A stretch of 64,000 bases of DNA from Sphingobacteriia bacterium (GCA_017304675.1 JAFKLS010000018.1:186001-250000), one strand, 5' to 3'. Shown: positions 29,682 through 40,086, counted from the stretch's first letter. Notes: a model not told the origin generated them from the sequence alone. Translations and numbers: made by a program.

Positions 29682-30503
29682 TTATTTAGACTTGATATTT
29701 TTAGGGATGCTAAACGAATATTTTAACGGCTCATTAAAAGAAAAATCATTGAAATCAAGGTAAACATCCACTTTCGACCTTTCAGCTACCGACAGTTTCC
29801 TGTATGTGGCAAATTGAAAATTATTATACGCCTTATATGTACCAAAAGTGATATCGCAGGTCCTGTTGCGCATAATGTCTACATCATCGAGCTTACTATG
29901 CAAAACCGTAAAATTTGAATTATCCAGTGTTAACAAGTGCTTAAACATATCTCCAATCATAGATACCAATAACTTATCGCCGAAATTTTTGTAGCTCACA
30001 ATATTACTGTCTATAAAAACGGGGTTGCCTACAATAATATCTTGTAATACTGAGAAACTAAAGGGGATTTGTGTTACTTCTTTTAAATAAGCTATTGTTC
30101 TTTTCTGTACATACCGTTCTCCCTTTAATTTTACAAGTGTAACACTATCTTTTGTAACCAAAACATTGGCAACATTGCCAAAAGGGGGGTAACTGATTTT
30201 AATGATCATCATGCTGTCTCTCATAAGGCTGATGTAAGCAGTTACCGCTTCCGATTCATTGGCGGTTTCATAATCAACTTTTACTTTGGCATTAAATGTT
30301 TGAAAGTCTATTTTATGAGTCATTACCTTGGCCATAATATCTTTAACAATAGCAACAGAATCAACGGCAGGTATTTCTTTAATCATTACAGCCTGAGCAG
30401 TATCTTTCTTAGCAATGGCTGTTTCAATGGTTTGCACTTTTTTAGTGCTGGAGCAAGCAACTGCAATAACTGCCCATATAAATATTAAAAAACTTTGACG
30501 CAT
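29682..30503 (-). CDS. DUF4292 lipoprotein
   Basis: 273 aa with a lipoprotein signal (IWAVIAVACSS, Cys at about 17). The body fits DUF4292, a Bacteroidota family related in fold to LolA/LolB-like lipid carriers. A long N-terminal linker is followed by beta-rich sequence (MRDSMMIIKISYPPFGNVA). A role in the envelope is likely, but there is no proven function. It sits between dut and the envC-like gene, an arrangement I recall as common in the phylum. Confidence 0.78.
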   Translation of the reverse strand: MRQSFLIFIWAVIAVACSSTKKVQTIETAIAKKDTAQAVMIKEIPAVDSVAIVKDIMAKVMTHKIDFQTFNAKVKVDYETANESEAVTAYISLMRDSMMIIKISYPPFGNVANVLVTKDSVTLVKLKGERYVQKRTIAYLKEVTQIPFSFSVLQDIIVGNPVFIDSNIVSYKNFGDKLLVSMIGDMFKHLLTLDNSNFTVLHSKLDDVDIMRNRTCDITFGTYKAYNNFQFATYRKLSVAERSKVDVYLDFNDFSFNEPLKYSFSIPKNIKSK

Positions 30504-30508
30504 AGATA

Positions 30509-30943
30509 TTATTTTCCGGTGTGGCCAAATCCGCCTTCACCACGGTATGTATCACTAATTTCATTTACTTCTATCCATTCAACCTGATCTACTTTCTGGA
30601 TGACCATTTGAGCAATTCTATCACCGTTATGAATAGTAAAAGGTTCATGTCCTAAATTGATAAGAATTATTTTTATCTCACCTCTGTAATCTGCATCAAT
30701 TGTACCCGGTGAATTAAGACAGGTAATACCATATTTAATGGCCAGTCCGCTTCTCGGTCTTATCTGTGCTTCATAACCTGGCGCTAATTCTATAAATAAA
30801 CCAGTTGGTATTAAAAGCCTTTGCATAGGTGCAATGGAAACAGGCTCTGGTATAAAAGCCATCACATCCATGCCCGAAGCGCCGGAAGTAGCATATTGAG
30901 GTAAGGGATTATTGGAAGAATTGATGATTTTAACAGTTGCCAT
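30509..30943 (-). CDS. dut: dUTP diphosphatase
   Basis: Hydrolyses dUTP to dUMP, keeping uracil out of DNA. 144 aa trimeric type. Motifs in order: [46 protein letters not shown], and the C-terminal arm [11 protein letters not shown]. All five are intact. It lies just downstream of the Wzi-like gene and is possibly separately transcribed. Confidence 0.97.
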   Translation of the reverse strand: MATVKIINSSNNPLPQYATSGASGMDVMAFIPEPVSIAPMQRLLIPTGLFIELAPGYEAQIRPRSGLAIKYGITCLNSPGTIDADYRGEIKIILINLGHEPFTIHNGDRIAQMVIQKVDQVEWIEVNEISDTYRGEGGFGHTGK

Positions 30944-30949
30944 AAAGGC

Positions 30950-30957
30950 CGAAGATA
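30950..30957 (-). promoter_or_regulatory. Possible -7 box upstream of dut
   Basis: TATCTTCG on the minus strand, 6 nt before the dut ATG. Identical to the octamer before prs and one base off TAnnTTTG. Weak. Confidence 0.3.
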
Positions 30958-30969
30958 GGAAGTATACTT

Positions 30970-32628
30970 TTACAGCCCGTAAGAAAACCCTAAGTTTAGG
31001 TTAGATCCTGAAGATGAATAAGAAGGATAAACAAAAGAAGTGTGAGAAAAAGACAGAAAAAATTTAGTTGAATGAAGCCATTCATATAAAACACTAAATC
31101 CATATTGTTTCTGATCAAACAATTTATCGTTTAAAAAAGGGGGTTCGGGTTGTTGGTAATATTGCTCATCAATAGTATAAGGTCTTCCTTTCCGAATAAA
31201 TTGCCACCATGAATTAAGTTTAAGCTTGGCGAAAGGTGTAAATTTCGCATATAAATATAACCTGTCGGCATTTTGCCCTATCCAATCACCCATTACATAT
31301 GAGTTATTTGTATAAGTTTGAGCAGTTATAATATTATTGTATACCCCACCTCTAACTCTAGTATATTCTAAACCAGCAGATAAATATTTAAATAATAAGT
31401 CTGTTTTATTGACCCCTAAAGTATAAGCAATTTGGTTTCTACTTAATGTTTTACTAAATATTTTATCTAAGCGTATTTCATCAACAAATATTACCAAATA
31501 TGCATGAAGGTTTTTAATCTGATTTCTTGAACTGATTTGACCAAAAAGTTGTCCATTTGAACCACCATGTAAGCTATAGCTGCTTACATACTGATCATAT
31601 GCTTTAAAAAAGTTAAAAGGCATTAAATAGCCTAAATCAAATTTATCACTATAAACTATTGATTCACCTATAGAAAAAACTAAGCCTTTTTGTACCCTGA
31701 AGTTAAGTGAATGGTTCGCAATAAATTTTTTTATAAAAACTTCTCTATACCCATTTGAGGTATTATAAGAAGCATTTGAATCTACTACATCTGAGTTTAA
31801 CCAACCATGGAAATAAGAAAAATTTAGCCATTTAAACGGGTCGTATGTAAGGTTAATATTTAAAAAAGATGGCGCTTTATTTGACAATACAATTTTGCCA
31901 GATTCCCCATACCCCCATTGCATGTTTTCTTTAGAAAAAGACAGCATACCATTTTTCCATTTATAGCTTAAGTTAAAATTAATATTACTATAATTTAAAC
32001 TATTATTGTATCGACTGGTATTAATTACTCCTTGAGCTGGAGTAAACGTTTTTGCTATATCAACCGAATCTCCATTTTCAGTAATGTCCCTAAACAAAAA
32101 ATTGAACCCTATGTTTTTAGAAAGATAACCATATATTCTTACACCTCCGAAATATTGCTTACTTAATTGTTTACCGGAATACACACTTATATTGCCCCCA
32201 AGAACAGGGTCAACAAATAGTTGAGTATTAATATTGTGAACTGAAACGAGTCTTGCTCTATTATATTTATCATATTTTAAAATACTAGCCCCATTCAGAG
32301 ATATTTTTGATAATGAATCATTCAATACAATATCGGAAGCATACTCTTTAGAATAAAAAAATAATTCTTGTAATTCTTTAGCAGAAAGTGTACTCTTGTT
32401 TGATTCTATTTTCAATAATTGCTTTGCTATTTCCATTCTATCTAACGGCAAGATAAAATCATTTATTTCAATCATTCCTTTTTGAGCCATTCGATATATA
32501 AATCCATATACTTCATTGGTCGTCGGTTCATTTACCTGAGTTTTTCCCATATATGAAAAAAAAGTAAACAAAGAAAGAATACAAAATCTTGCGATACCTC
32601 TTGCTGGTAAATCAACCATTGTAAACAT
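30970..32628 (-). CDS. Wzi-like capsule assembly outer-membrane beta-barrel protein
   Basis: 552 aa. An N-terminal hydrophobic signal ([20 protein letters not shown]) is followed by a helical segment and then many alternating beta strands ending in an aromatic residue pattern (NLGFSYGL). The order signal, helical part, barrel and the position at the end of a polysaccharide locus fit the capsule assembly protein Wzi family, which holds or organises capsule at the surface. The start may be the second Met (MVDLPARG). Immediately downstream of the phosphoglycosyl transferase. Confidence 0.75.
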   Translation of the reverse strand: MFTMVDLPARGIARFCILSLFTFFSYMGKTQVNEPTTNEVYGFIYRMAQKGMIEINDFILPLDRMEIAKQLLKIESNKSTLSAKELQELFFYSKEYASDIVLNDSLSKISLNGASILKYDKYNRARLVSVHNINTQLFVDPVLGGNISVYSGKQLSKQYFGGVRIYGYLSKNIGFNFLFRDITENGDSVDIAKTFTPAQGVINTSRYNNSLNYSNINFNLSYKWKNGMLSFSKENMQWGYGESGKIVLSNKAPSFLNINLTYDPFKWLNFSYFHGWLNSDVVDSNASYNTSNGYREVFIKKFIANHSLNFRVQKGLVFSIGESIVYSDKFDLGYLMPFNFFKAYDQYVSSYSLHGGSNGQLFGQISSRNQIKNLHAYLVIFVDEIRLDKIFSKTLSRNQIAYTLGVNKTDLLFKYLSAGLEYTRVRGGVYNNIITAQTYTNNSYVMGDWIGQNADRLYLYAKFTPFAKLKLNSWWQFIRKGRPYTIDEQYYQQPEPPFLNDKLFDQKQYGFSVLYEWLHSTKFFLSFSHTSFVYPSYSSSGSNLNLGFSYGL

Positions 32629-32640
32629 AGAGCTTATGAG

Positions 32641-33354
32641 TTAATAGGCATTTTGATCACCTTTAATCAATTTCCAAAACGTTAATAATACTATTTTCAA
32701 ATCTAATTTGAAAGACCAATGCTGAATATACCAGATATCCAAATCAATTCTACGTTGCATAGCACCTATAGTTTGTGTCCCTCCTCTTGCACCATTAACT
32801 TGCGCCCAGCCAGTAATACCTGGTTTTACAAGATATCTTAATTTGTAATTTTCTATTGTATCCTCACACTCCTTATCTAAAGGTAATGGATGTGGCCTGG
32901 GTCCTACCAGAGACATTTCACCCATTAAAACATTCCAAATTTGAGGCAATTCATCCAAGCTGGTTTTACGAAGAAATTTTCCAAATAGAGTGACTCTAAA
33001 ATCGTCAGGAGTAGCTTGAAGATACATACCATTATCACAAACATCCTGACTTGTATATACCATAGTTCTGAATTTATAGCAATTAATTATTTGACCATTG
33101 CAACCGGATCTTGACTGTATAAAAAAAACTGGCCCTTTAGAAGTAAGTCTTATCAGAATAGCAATTAGTGGGAATAGCCATGAAAAAACAAAGAATAAAA
33201 GCAAAAAGGCAAAAGAAAGATCTAACAATCTTTTTCTTGCACTATAATTGAGCTTCATTACTTTTTCCTGCAAGCCCTCCTGTATTGGCAATTGCTTTGT
33301 AATCTTCAAAAAGCCATAAGATTTAATATTTAAATTAGAAAGCGGAGGCATCAA
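32641..33354 (-). CDS. Short phosphoglycosyl transferase (initiating sugar transferase)
   Basis: 237 aa. One membrane-embedded helix (about 48-75) precedes the catalytic domain: KRLLDLSFAF, YKFRTMV, LRKTSLDELPQIWNVL and MSLVGPRPHP are the family signatures, and the DE pair of SLDELPQ is the catalytic dyad. It transfers a sugar-1-phosphate to undecaprenyl phosphate to start a repeat unit. The N-terminal four-helix domain of long WcaJ-like proteins is absent. The start is uncertain; MKLNYSARKRLLDL is another possible one. Confidence 0.88.
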   Translation of the reverse strand: MMPPLSNLNIKSYGFLKITKQLPIQEGLQEKVMKLNYSARKRLLDLSFAFLLLFFVFSWLFPLIAILIRLTSKGPVFFIQSRSGCNGQIINCYKFRTMVYTSQDVCDNGMYLQATPDDFRVTLFGKFLRKTSLDELPQIWNVLMGEMSLVGPRPHPLPLDKECEDTIENYKLRYLVKPGITGWAQVNGARGGTQTIGAMQRRIDLDIWYIQHWSFKLDLKIVLLTFWKLIKGDQNAY

Positions 33355-33525
33355 TTTTAATTTTATAATAAATCATAAAAGTAAGGTACTATATTTTTCA
33401 TTTACTCATAAATTACCTTTTTGAAACCTGAATAAATTCAGTTCTAGGTTAAACCAAGTGTTTTTGTATTTCAAAAATCAGAAAAATTAAGTATTGTTCA
33501 GGCAACTTTATCCAACTTAACACTA

Positions 33526-34620
33526 TTAGATTTTATAAAACAGCTCGCAATATTGACTGGCTATTTTATCCCAAGTATATATATCTGTTATTCTATCTCT
33601 GCTAACTTTTTTAAGAAAATCAAACTTTTCAGAAAGCGCTTCCTCTTTATCTATTAATTCAGTTAAACATCCCACTTTCTTAGAAAAATATACCCCATAT
33701 TCATCATTTGAAAGCACTTCTCTTGAGAACACTGTATCAATTGCAATAATAGCACAGCCATATGCTAAAGCTTTTAAAAGTGTTGGATTTGTGCCCCCAA
33801 ATTCATGACCATGAAAATACGCAAAGCTGTTATGATAAAGTTCGGCTAATTCTATTTGATCCCTAATGTATCCAGCAAAGAGAAGCCGCGGGTCATCATT
33901 TTTTTTTATTGTTTCAGCATATTCATCTTTATAAGGGACATCTCCAACGATAACTAATTTTTTAGTACTTTTCGACTTGATAAATTCTCTTACTATTAAA
34001 TCAGCGTTATTATCCGGAATTAATCTTCCAACTATCAAATAATATTCATTTCGAATTAAATTCCATTTCTTAATGAGAGCTGCCCTTGAAGAATACCTGA
34101 TGTTAGCTCCATATGCTACTACTATTGAGTCTGTTTTAAATACCTCCAAATACACTTTTCTCATTTCTTCAGCATCTGTAATAATAACATCCATCCACTT
34201 AGTCGCCATCTTGGAGCTAAAATAAAAAAATTTTGCTCCCAGTCCTTTCCATTTCGGCCTAAGCCACTCCAGCCCATCAACATTAATTGCCGTCTTTATT
34301 CTAAATACTTTTGTTATAACGCCAAATATTCCATTTGCTGAATTAACATAAAGCAAAACATCGTAACTACAAAAGACTGCATGAACTGTACATAGGAATG
34401 AGTTTGACAACTGACTCAGGCTTTTTGATTTTATACAGGGTACGTAATGCAAATTGACCCCGTTAACTTGTTTAGGGCATTCTTTAAACAAATGTTTGTG
34501 GCAATACACATGCACTTCTATACCCTGCTGCACCAGCCTTGGGGCTACTTCTGCAATGAATGTTTCATAACCACTATAAACGTGAGGATATCCACGAGAC
34601 CCGATAATAGCTATTTTCAT
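33526..34620 (-). CDS. DUF1972/GT4-type glycosyltransferase
   Basis: 364 aa, GT-B fold. The start KIAIIGSRGYPHVYSGYETF is the DUF1972 signature seen in capsule rhamnosyl- and related transferases. FHGHEFGGTNPTLLKALAYG is the donor-site segment (usual EXFGxxxxE type). Soluble. The ATG overlaps the end of the upstream GT9 gene (ATGA), so they are co-translated. Sugar specificity is unknown. A 171-bp gap without recognisable genes separates it from the phosphoglycosyl transferase. Confidence 0.85.
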   Translation of the reverse strand: MKIAIIGSRGYPHVYSGYETFIAEVAPRLVQQGIEVHVYCHKHLFKECPKQVNGVNLHYVPCIKSKSLSQLSNSFLCTVHAVFCSYDVLLYVNSANGIFGVITKVFRIKTAINVDGLEWLRPKWKGLGAKFFYFSSKMATKWMDVIITDAEEMRKVYLEVFKTDSIVVAYGANIRYSSRAALIKKWNLIRNEYYLIVGRLIPDNNADLIVREFIKSKSTKKLVIVGDVPYKDEYAETIKKNDDPRLLFAGYIRDQIELAELYHNSFAYFHGHEFGGTNPTLLKALAYGCAIIAIDTVFSREVLSNDEYGVYFSKKVGCLTELIDKEEALSEKFDFLKKVSRDRITDIYTWDKIASQYCELFYKI

Positions 34621-35597
34621 TTATTCACTTTCATATTTTTAATCACGTTTACTAATGTTTTCTTGACTACATCAATATCAAGTGAACTAAGTGGCTGTAT
34701 CATTTGATGAGATTTTTTATACTTATATTTTGCCGATAAAAAAACATCTGATTTTAAAGCTATAGTATTGGGAGGTAGCCATGATTTTAAAGTATCAAAG
34801 CCATACAATCCAATCGTTTTCTTACCATATAAGCTCGCCAAATGCAACCAGCCAGAATCTGTACTAATCATTATATCGCTGCTCTTAATTATATTAGAAA
34901 CTTGGATTAAATCTCCTTTAATCAAGTAAACATTATTAATATCTTCCGCAAGTAGGAATTTATCCCAAACGTCTTTATTATCTTCAGGCCTTAACAAAAT
35001 GCTAATACAAATCTCCAAATTTTTTATACTACAAATAATCTCCTGAACTTTATCTATAGGAATTTCCCTATTGAAATCATTGGCACCATAAAAAAGAACT
35101 ACTTGAGGAGGAAAATTAATACTTTCATTTAGAGTAGTATCCTGAACGCTTTTTATTTTTAACTTACTTAGTAGAAACTCCTTCTTCCGGTAAACATTAA
35201 TTTTACTCTCATGCAAAAGACTGATTACATTTTTAAATGGATAAACAGTCTTTAAAAAAAGGCGATGCCTCAAATCGCACCTTACATCAACAACAATATC
35301 AGGCTCAAGACTTCTTAATTTAATAATATTCTGTTTAAAAAAAGAGAGACCATAACTACTTATTTTATACTTCTGTTTAAAAAATCTTGAAGTCCATGGA
35401 ATACTAACTGGAAGATAATAATCAATAAATGTTTCAGTTCTTATCCAATTATCCCACTTAGGATTGTATGCTAAAGCTACTTTATAATTTGCTGTTTTTA
35501 AGTGTTTAGCAATTTCAACTGCAACAATTAAATCCCCAAAGTGCCATGGTTCAAAAAGTAAAATAGTTTTTGAGGTATTATTATCCACAGAAGTCAA
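34617..35597 (-). CDS. GT9-family glycosyltransferase (heptosyltransferase-like)
   Basis: 326 aa with two Rossmann halves. FEPWHFGDLIVAVEIAKHLK is a GT9-type N-terminus (GDxxxxxP-like). SSDIMISTDSGWLHLASLYG is the GT9 donor-site signature (xDSGxxHLA). No heptose-synthesis genes are nearby, so the donor may not be a heptose. One of three GT9 proteins in the locus. Confidence 0.75.
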   Translation of the reverse strand: MTSVDNNTSKTILLFEPWHFGDLIVAVEIAKHLKTANYKVALAYNPKWDNWIRTETFIDYYLPVSIPWTSRFFKQKYKISSYGLSFFKQNIIKLRSLEPDIVVDVRCDLRHRLFLKTVYPFKNVISLLHESKINVYRKKEFLLSKLKIKSVQDTTLNESINFPPQVVLFYGANDFNREIPIDKVQEIICSIKNLEICISILLRPEDNKDVWDKFLLAEDINNVYLIKGDLIQVSNIIKSSDIMISTDSGWLHLASLYGKKTIGLYGFDTLKSWLPPNTIALKSDVFLSAKYKYKKSHQMIQPLSSLDIDVVKKTLVNVIKNMKVNK

Positions 35598-35866
35598 ATT
35601 AAATCCAAGTATGAAGCATGATAGAAGAATCTGATTTTTTGGTAAATATCGTTACAAAAAATATTGCAATCTTGAACAATAAAAGAAGGAGTTTTCCTAG
35701 TTTCATGCACTTTGCAGCAGTAAGTTGTCATAGCAATTTTTAAATTTATACTTCTTTATTAATTCAACAAGCCCCTAAAGGGTTTTACTTTCATTGCCTA
35801 CTAAATATTTATTTTCATAATTTACAGGTATGCTTTTTTCATAAACCATTTTATCCAAATCGCTGT
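35598..35866. other. Non-coding, A+T-rich gap
   Basis: 269 bp between the GT9 gene and the ligase-like gene. I see no open frame of note, promoter box or strong terminator. Confidence 0.6.
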
Positions 35867-37120
35867 TTATATTGCCGGATTCAATAATTTTCTACTTATT
35901 TGAACATTATCTTTTTTTATAAGCCTATAAACAGGGTAGCCTATTCCAACGATAATCCATGGAAAAATCACTGCAGTTTGATTGGAAGTATAGCTTGCCA
36001 TAAAAATGCCGATGCAGCAATACCTGACTATATATTGCATAGCCCGCATAAAATTTGAATCGGTTTTGACTAATGTATTCTTAACTGTCATAAATATAAA
36101 GGCTAACAATATTAGTATACCAATTAAGCCATAATCTGTTAGTATTTGCAAGAGCAGATTTCCAGTCCATCCTGTTCTAAACTCAAAATTAAAAATATCA
36201 AAAGAGCCATAAGTGCCATTACCAAGCCAAAAGAAACCCTTTTCTATCCAGTTATCCATTATCCTAGCCCAGATTATTATCCTTCCCTCACCAGTACCAA
36301 CATCAGTTGAAACTATATTTAATATCTTATACTTTACAATTTCGATATTCAATACAAATGCCATGATAAAAATCAAAATAGCCAATATAGCAATTCCGAG
36401 AAAAACACTACCAATATTCTTCTTAAAACTCTTTGCATCTTTGACGCTATAAAGTATCAGGCAGAATAATCCTGAAAGCCAAACACCTCTTGTAAAACTT
36501 AACAATAGTCCTATAAGTGAAAGAATAACAGCATATACAATAGTTTTTTTATTTAAGCCTAAATACATTTTCTCTTTTAGTAAGATAAAGCTCATTATAA
36601 AAGTAATTAGCATATACCCTCCAAAAATATTGGGCTCAACCATAGTACCATATATACCAAAAGGTTCAAACTCATTTTCAACTAGATTCATTCCATACAT
36701 TGGTATCCTGGAAAGATATGATGCAAAAAAGACAAGGATAAATATTACCTCTACATACAAACTGACTAAGATCCATTTTTTAACAAACAATATAATATCT
36801 GCTTCTTTCTTGATTATAAAATCAGGTAAAAAGTAAGAAAAAACGCAACTAAAATAACCGATTGTTTGAATGATGCTGTACTGTTTATCGGGCGAATAAA
36901 AGTAGGAAACAAGCAATGCATGTATAAAAAAGAAAAGTAGAACAAATCCAGGAACATCTTTTTGAAAGCTACCAGGCTTTAACACAGCCTTAATGAATAG
37001 GAAGTAAACAAGCAACAATACAGAACAGAGATTATCAATACGCATATTGACACCCAACTTTAACGAGAACCCATTAAACAGCAAAAAAAACGGGACACTA
37101 ATTATAGCCAACCTTCGCAT
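35867..37120 (-). CDS. O-antigen ligase/polymerase-like (Wzy or WaaL) membrane protein
   Basis: About 417 aa from the ATG at 37120 (MRRLAIISVPFFLLF). The frame runs 47 codons further upstream, into the preceding gene, and looks non-coding there. Ten to twelve membrane helices with a long periplasmic loop (about 275-335, ending GNGTYGSFDIFNFEFRTG). LLLSFTRGVWLSGLF matches the Wzy_C/O-antigen ligase pattern (T-R-G-xxL). Polymerase and ligase cannot be told apart. It is the only candidate in the locus for either job. Confidence 0.8.
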   Translation of the reverse strand: MRRLAIISVPFFLLFNGFSLKLGVNMRIDNLCSVLLLVYFLFIKAVLKPGSFQKDVPGFVLLFFFIHALLVSYFYSPDKQYSIIQTIGYFSCVFSYFLPDFIIKKEADIILFVKKWILVSLYVEVIFILVFFASYLSRIPMYGMNLVENEFEPFGIYGTMVEPNIFGGYMLITFIMSFILLKEKMYLGLNKKTIVYAVILSLIGLLLSFTRGVWLSGLFCLILYSVKDAKSFKKNIGSVFLGIAILAILIFIMAFVLNIEIVKYKILNIVSTDVGTGEGRIIIWARIMDNWIEKGFFWLGNGTYGSFDIFNFEFRTGWTGNLLLQILTDYGLIGILILLAFIFMTVKNTLVKTDSNFMRAMQYIVRYCCIGIFMASYTSNQTAVIFPWIIVGIGYPVYRLIKKDNVQISRKLLNPAI

Positions 37121-37155
37121 CGTATCGTAAATGTGCCGCTTAAAAAAATTATATA

Positions 37156-38343
37156 TCAAGAAGTATAATCTAAAATATTTTTTAACTGATTGAACACGGC
37201 ATCGACAGTTATGCCGCTCATACAATCTACTGTACCCAAGGGGCATTTTTTTTGTCCACATGGCGAACAGGATACGGCATGGACAAGCAGTTCTTCTGAA
37301 GCAATATATTTTCCGAAAGCTTTGTGGCCATCCGCACCATGTCTTAATACTATTACAGGAATGCCTGCTGCATTTGCAATATGTCTTACACCAGTATCTA
37401 TTGTTACTAAAAGTGCAGCCTTTTTTAATATGAAATACAACATACTTAAATCCGTTTCCCCTACTACAGAATAAGATGTGAAACCAAGTTGTTTCATTAT
37501 ATGCTTAACAGGTTCAATATGCTGTTTTTGGCCAATGAACAATACTTTAAAATTGGGATACCCTTTATGTATAAGATTACAAAGTTCAATAAAGCTTTTG
37601 TGTGGCCACCAAAAATTATGCTGAGCGGCAACGTTCACTGTTATAAAACGTTCATTTAAATTAATGCCTTTTGATTGGAGCAAAAGATTTGATGCATTCT
37701 GTTGAAAAGAATCGGGGAAAAAAGAAGGGCGATTCTCAAATTTATCCGAAACAGGTATTTGAAACCAACTATTGATAAACGCGATTTTTTGAAGTGGTAT
37801 AACAACTTCCTCTTTTTTGGGGATATATGCATAAGACAATAAATAATCCAAGCCTTTATGACCGAAACCAATACTTTTTACAATACCTGAACACCATATA
37901 GCAATATGGTCAAGATGATAAGAGGTGTTCCTGAAGTTTACCGCAATTGTAGCATGAGTTTTTTTTACAACTTTGATAAACTTAAAAAAAGATCTGATTA
38001 ATTCACCAGTGTTCTTCCGCTTATCATTCTCATACCAATGTGGAGTATCAATAATAACAACCTCATTTATATTTGGATTATTTTCTAATGCGGCCGCACC
38101 TGATGCAGTACAAATACATATAACCTTGTGCTGCGGGAGCTTCTTTTTTGCAATTTCAATTGCATTTATTGAAGTAAGCATATCTCCTAAATGCCCCAAC
38201 TCTATAAACAAAATTTTATTCGGTAATAATTTATTTTGTAATCTGAATAGTTTAGATAAATAAAAAAAAGGCTTAATAAAATTGTGAACAATAAGTATAA
38301 AATAATAATTCTTTTTGGAAACAAAATTTGTTTTATTCAACAT
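37156..38343 (-). CDS. GT9-family glycosyltransferase with C-terminal Cys cluster
   Basis: 395 aa. NKILFIELGHLGDMLTSINA is the GT9 N-terminal motif and ALLVTIDTGVRHIANAAGIP the donor motif. The end reads CSPCGQKKCPLGTVDCMSGI, with four cysteines, a pattern also seen at the end of heptosyltransferase-like proteins. A metal site is possible but not shown. The N-terminal 40 residues are hydrophobic/basic and may be a membrane association segment or a misplaced start. Confidence 0.8.
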   Translation of the reverse strand: MLNKTNFVSKKNYYFILIVHNFIKPFFYLSKLFRLQNKLLPNKILFIELGHLGDMLTSINAIEIAKKKLPQHKVICICTASGAAALENNPNINEVVIIDTPHWYENDKRKNTGELIRSFFKFIKVVKKTHATIAVNFRNTSYHLDHIAIWCSGIVKSIGFGHKGLDYLLSYAYIPKKEEVVIPLQKIAFINSWFQIPVSDKFENRPSFFPDSFQQNASNLLLQSKGINLNERFITVNVAAQHNFWWPHKSFIELCNLIHKGYPNFKVLFIGQKQHIEPVKHIMKQLGFTSYSVVGETDLSMLYFILKKAALLVTIDTGVRHIANAAGIPVIVLRHGADGHKAFGKYIASEELLVHAVSCSPCGQKKCPLGTVDCMSGITVDAVFNQLKNILDYTS

Positions 38344-38374
38344 TTCCCTTACACTTTTTAAACCTAAATTTAAC

Positions 38375-39433
38375 TTACAACGCTGATGTAGTTATAGCTA
38401 AATTTCTATTATTAAAAAAAAACCACTGTTCAAAAAATATATTTGCATCACAACTTTCTTCAAATTTACAATTACCTTTTTTATAATGCTCACACATTTT
38501 AGACGTAACGATCATTGCCCCCCCATTTCCATTAGTATTTCCCCAATATTTATCTGTATGTCCAATGCGAGAACAAAATGGTGAAAAAGTCGCACTTCCA
38601 ACTGCATTAGATATATGCAATGGGCCAGTTCCTGAACTAATGAACGTATCCATTTTTTTAATCACAGCAGACAATTGTCGTAAATTCAAGTGACCGGCAG
38701 ATACCCATACTCTTGGTGATTGTATTATACTTTTATCCCATTTTAATATACTGTCTAATTCAAACTTGTTACCTGTAATAATAATATTGTAATTTGTTTC
38801 GTTCAGCATCCTACTTACGAAAACGGCATACTCTGAAAACGGAAAATTACAAGTATTTCCCATGCCTCCAGGATGCACTCCTATAACTTTATTATCATTC
38901 CCAAAAGCATTATTAATTAGTTTATCTGCTTCTATTAATTCATTTTCTGTTATGAAAATCTGAGGTTGAGTATATAATTTTTCGATTCTAAGATATCTTG
39001 CAAAATCTAGCCATACATCAATTATATGTCGCTCTTTAATAAGCAAATTACTTCTTAAACATGTATTACCTCCAATTCGTCCCCAAATACCTGCAGTCAT
39101 TAATAGTTTCTTTTTTGCACCGGATACAGTGGCTACATATCCCATCTGTTTGGGTTTAGCAAAGGGTACAACAAGAAGATCATACTTTTTAGAGCGAATC
39201 CACTTTACAATTGCAAAATATTTTTTTGGAAACTCTTGTTGAATATCTTCTATTCCAAAACAATGATTTATATAGGGATTGTTTTCTAATACAGGCAAAT
39301 GGTTTTTTCTTGCCAATACATCTACAATAAACCCGCTTTCAGCAAGTGTTCTAATTAATGGCGTTGTTAAAACTAAATCGCCAAGATGGTCTTGCCTAAA
39401 TATTAAAACGTTTTGCATTTTAGAAATTAACAT
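38375..39433 (-). CDS. GT9-family glycosyltransferase
   Basis: 352 aa. QNVLIFRQDHLGDLVLTTPLI and TFISSGTGPLHISNAVGSA are GT9 signatures. VGVHPGGMGN-like IGVHPGGMGNTCNFPF marks the second domain. The C-terminus again has clustered cysteines (MCEHYKKGNCKFEESC). The ATG overlaps the methyltransferase stop by 7 bp; the second Met (MQNVLIF) is also a plausible start. Confidence 0.8.
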   Translation of the reverse strand: MLISKMQNVLIFRQDHLGDLVLTTPLIRTLAESGFIVDVLARKNHLPVLENNPYINHCFGIEDIQQEFPKKYFAIVKWIRSKKYDLLVVPFAKPKQMGYVATVSGAKKKLLMTAGIWGRIGGNTCLRSNLLIKERHIIDVWLDFARYLRIEKLYTQPQIFITENELIEADKLINNAFGNDNKVIGVHPGGMGNTCNFPFSEYAVFVSRMLNETNYNIIITGNKFELDSILKWDKSIIQSPRVWVSAGHLNLRQLSAVIKKMDTFISSGTGPLHISNAVGSATFSPFCSRIGHTDKYWGNTNGNGGAMIVTSKMCEHYKKGNCKFEESCDANIFFEQWFFFNNRNLAITTSAL

Positions 39434-40086
39434 TTTTCTGCTATAATCACAGTTTCAAATCCCCAAAAACTCCATGTATCGGGATAATTTTTATTTTGTA
39501 ACCTTGAAAGTGGCTCTTGTAACAATCCCTTTATAAAACCATATGGATACCGATATCTTTTTCTACTGAATATTATTTTTGCCCCGCATTTTTCTATTGT
39601 CTCAATTATAGTATTGTATTCTGGCAAATAATTGTGCGTTAGATCGTCATAAAAATTTAAGGTCCCCTTTCTACTTGGAAATTTTTTTGAGTCTTCAGTA
39701 GGAAAAGATAAATAAACCTTGCCGCCTTTTCGCAACGCAGCAATCATAGAAAGTAAAACAGCAAATGGTTCGTCTGTATGCTCTAAAGTATGAGATGCAA
39801 TAACAGCATCAAAGTTGTTCCCTATCTCTCTAATTGAGTTTGCAAACTCTGACCTTCCCACATACATTATTTTAGTAGCGGACTTATAGTCAATTTCATC
39901 CATGTTATACTCAGCAATATCTAACCCATAATATTTTATATGAGGATTTATTCTTTTATAAAAAGAAGGAGAGTGATTACCGCACCCAACATCCAAAATA
40001 TTTGAATTTGGCTCCATTTCTAAAATGAAATTAATTTTTTTATGCCCAAAAATTAGTTGGTATATCTTATTCTTTTTTATATTCAT
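39427..40086 (-). CDS. SAM-dependent class I methyltransferase
   Basis: 219 aa. NILDVGCGNHSPSFY is motif I, YYGLDIAEYN motif II, and FDAVIASHTLEHTDEP the post-I segment. These fit the Methyltransf_11/25-like group seen in glycan loci. It may methylate a sugar in the repeat unit, which is inference. The stop overlaps the next GT9 start. Confidence 0.82.
   Translation of the reverse strand: MNIKKNKIYQLIFGHKKINFILEMEPNSNILDVGCGNHSPSFYKRINPHIKYYGLDIAEYNMDEIDYKSATKIMYVGRSEFANSIREIGNNFDAVIASHTLEHTDEPFAVLLSMIAALRKGGKVYLSFPTEDSKKFPSRKGTLNFYDDLTHNYLPEYNTIIETIEKCGAKIIFSRKRYRYPYGFIKGLLQEPLSRLQNKNYPDTWSFWGFETVIIAEKC

Noticed and set aside
33355..33525. Small stem near 33430 as a tRNA-like or regulatory RNA
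   Set aside because: Stem of five pairs only; no cloverleaf or conserved element.
35740..35800. Short GGG/CCC stem in the 269-bp gap as terminator
   Set aside because: Only three or four pairs and no T-run; too weak.
37121..37261. Upstream extension of the ligase-like gene
   Set aside because: It runs into the preceding GT9 gene; the Met at 37120 begins the first membrane helix.
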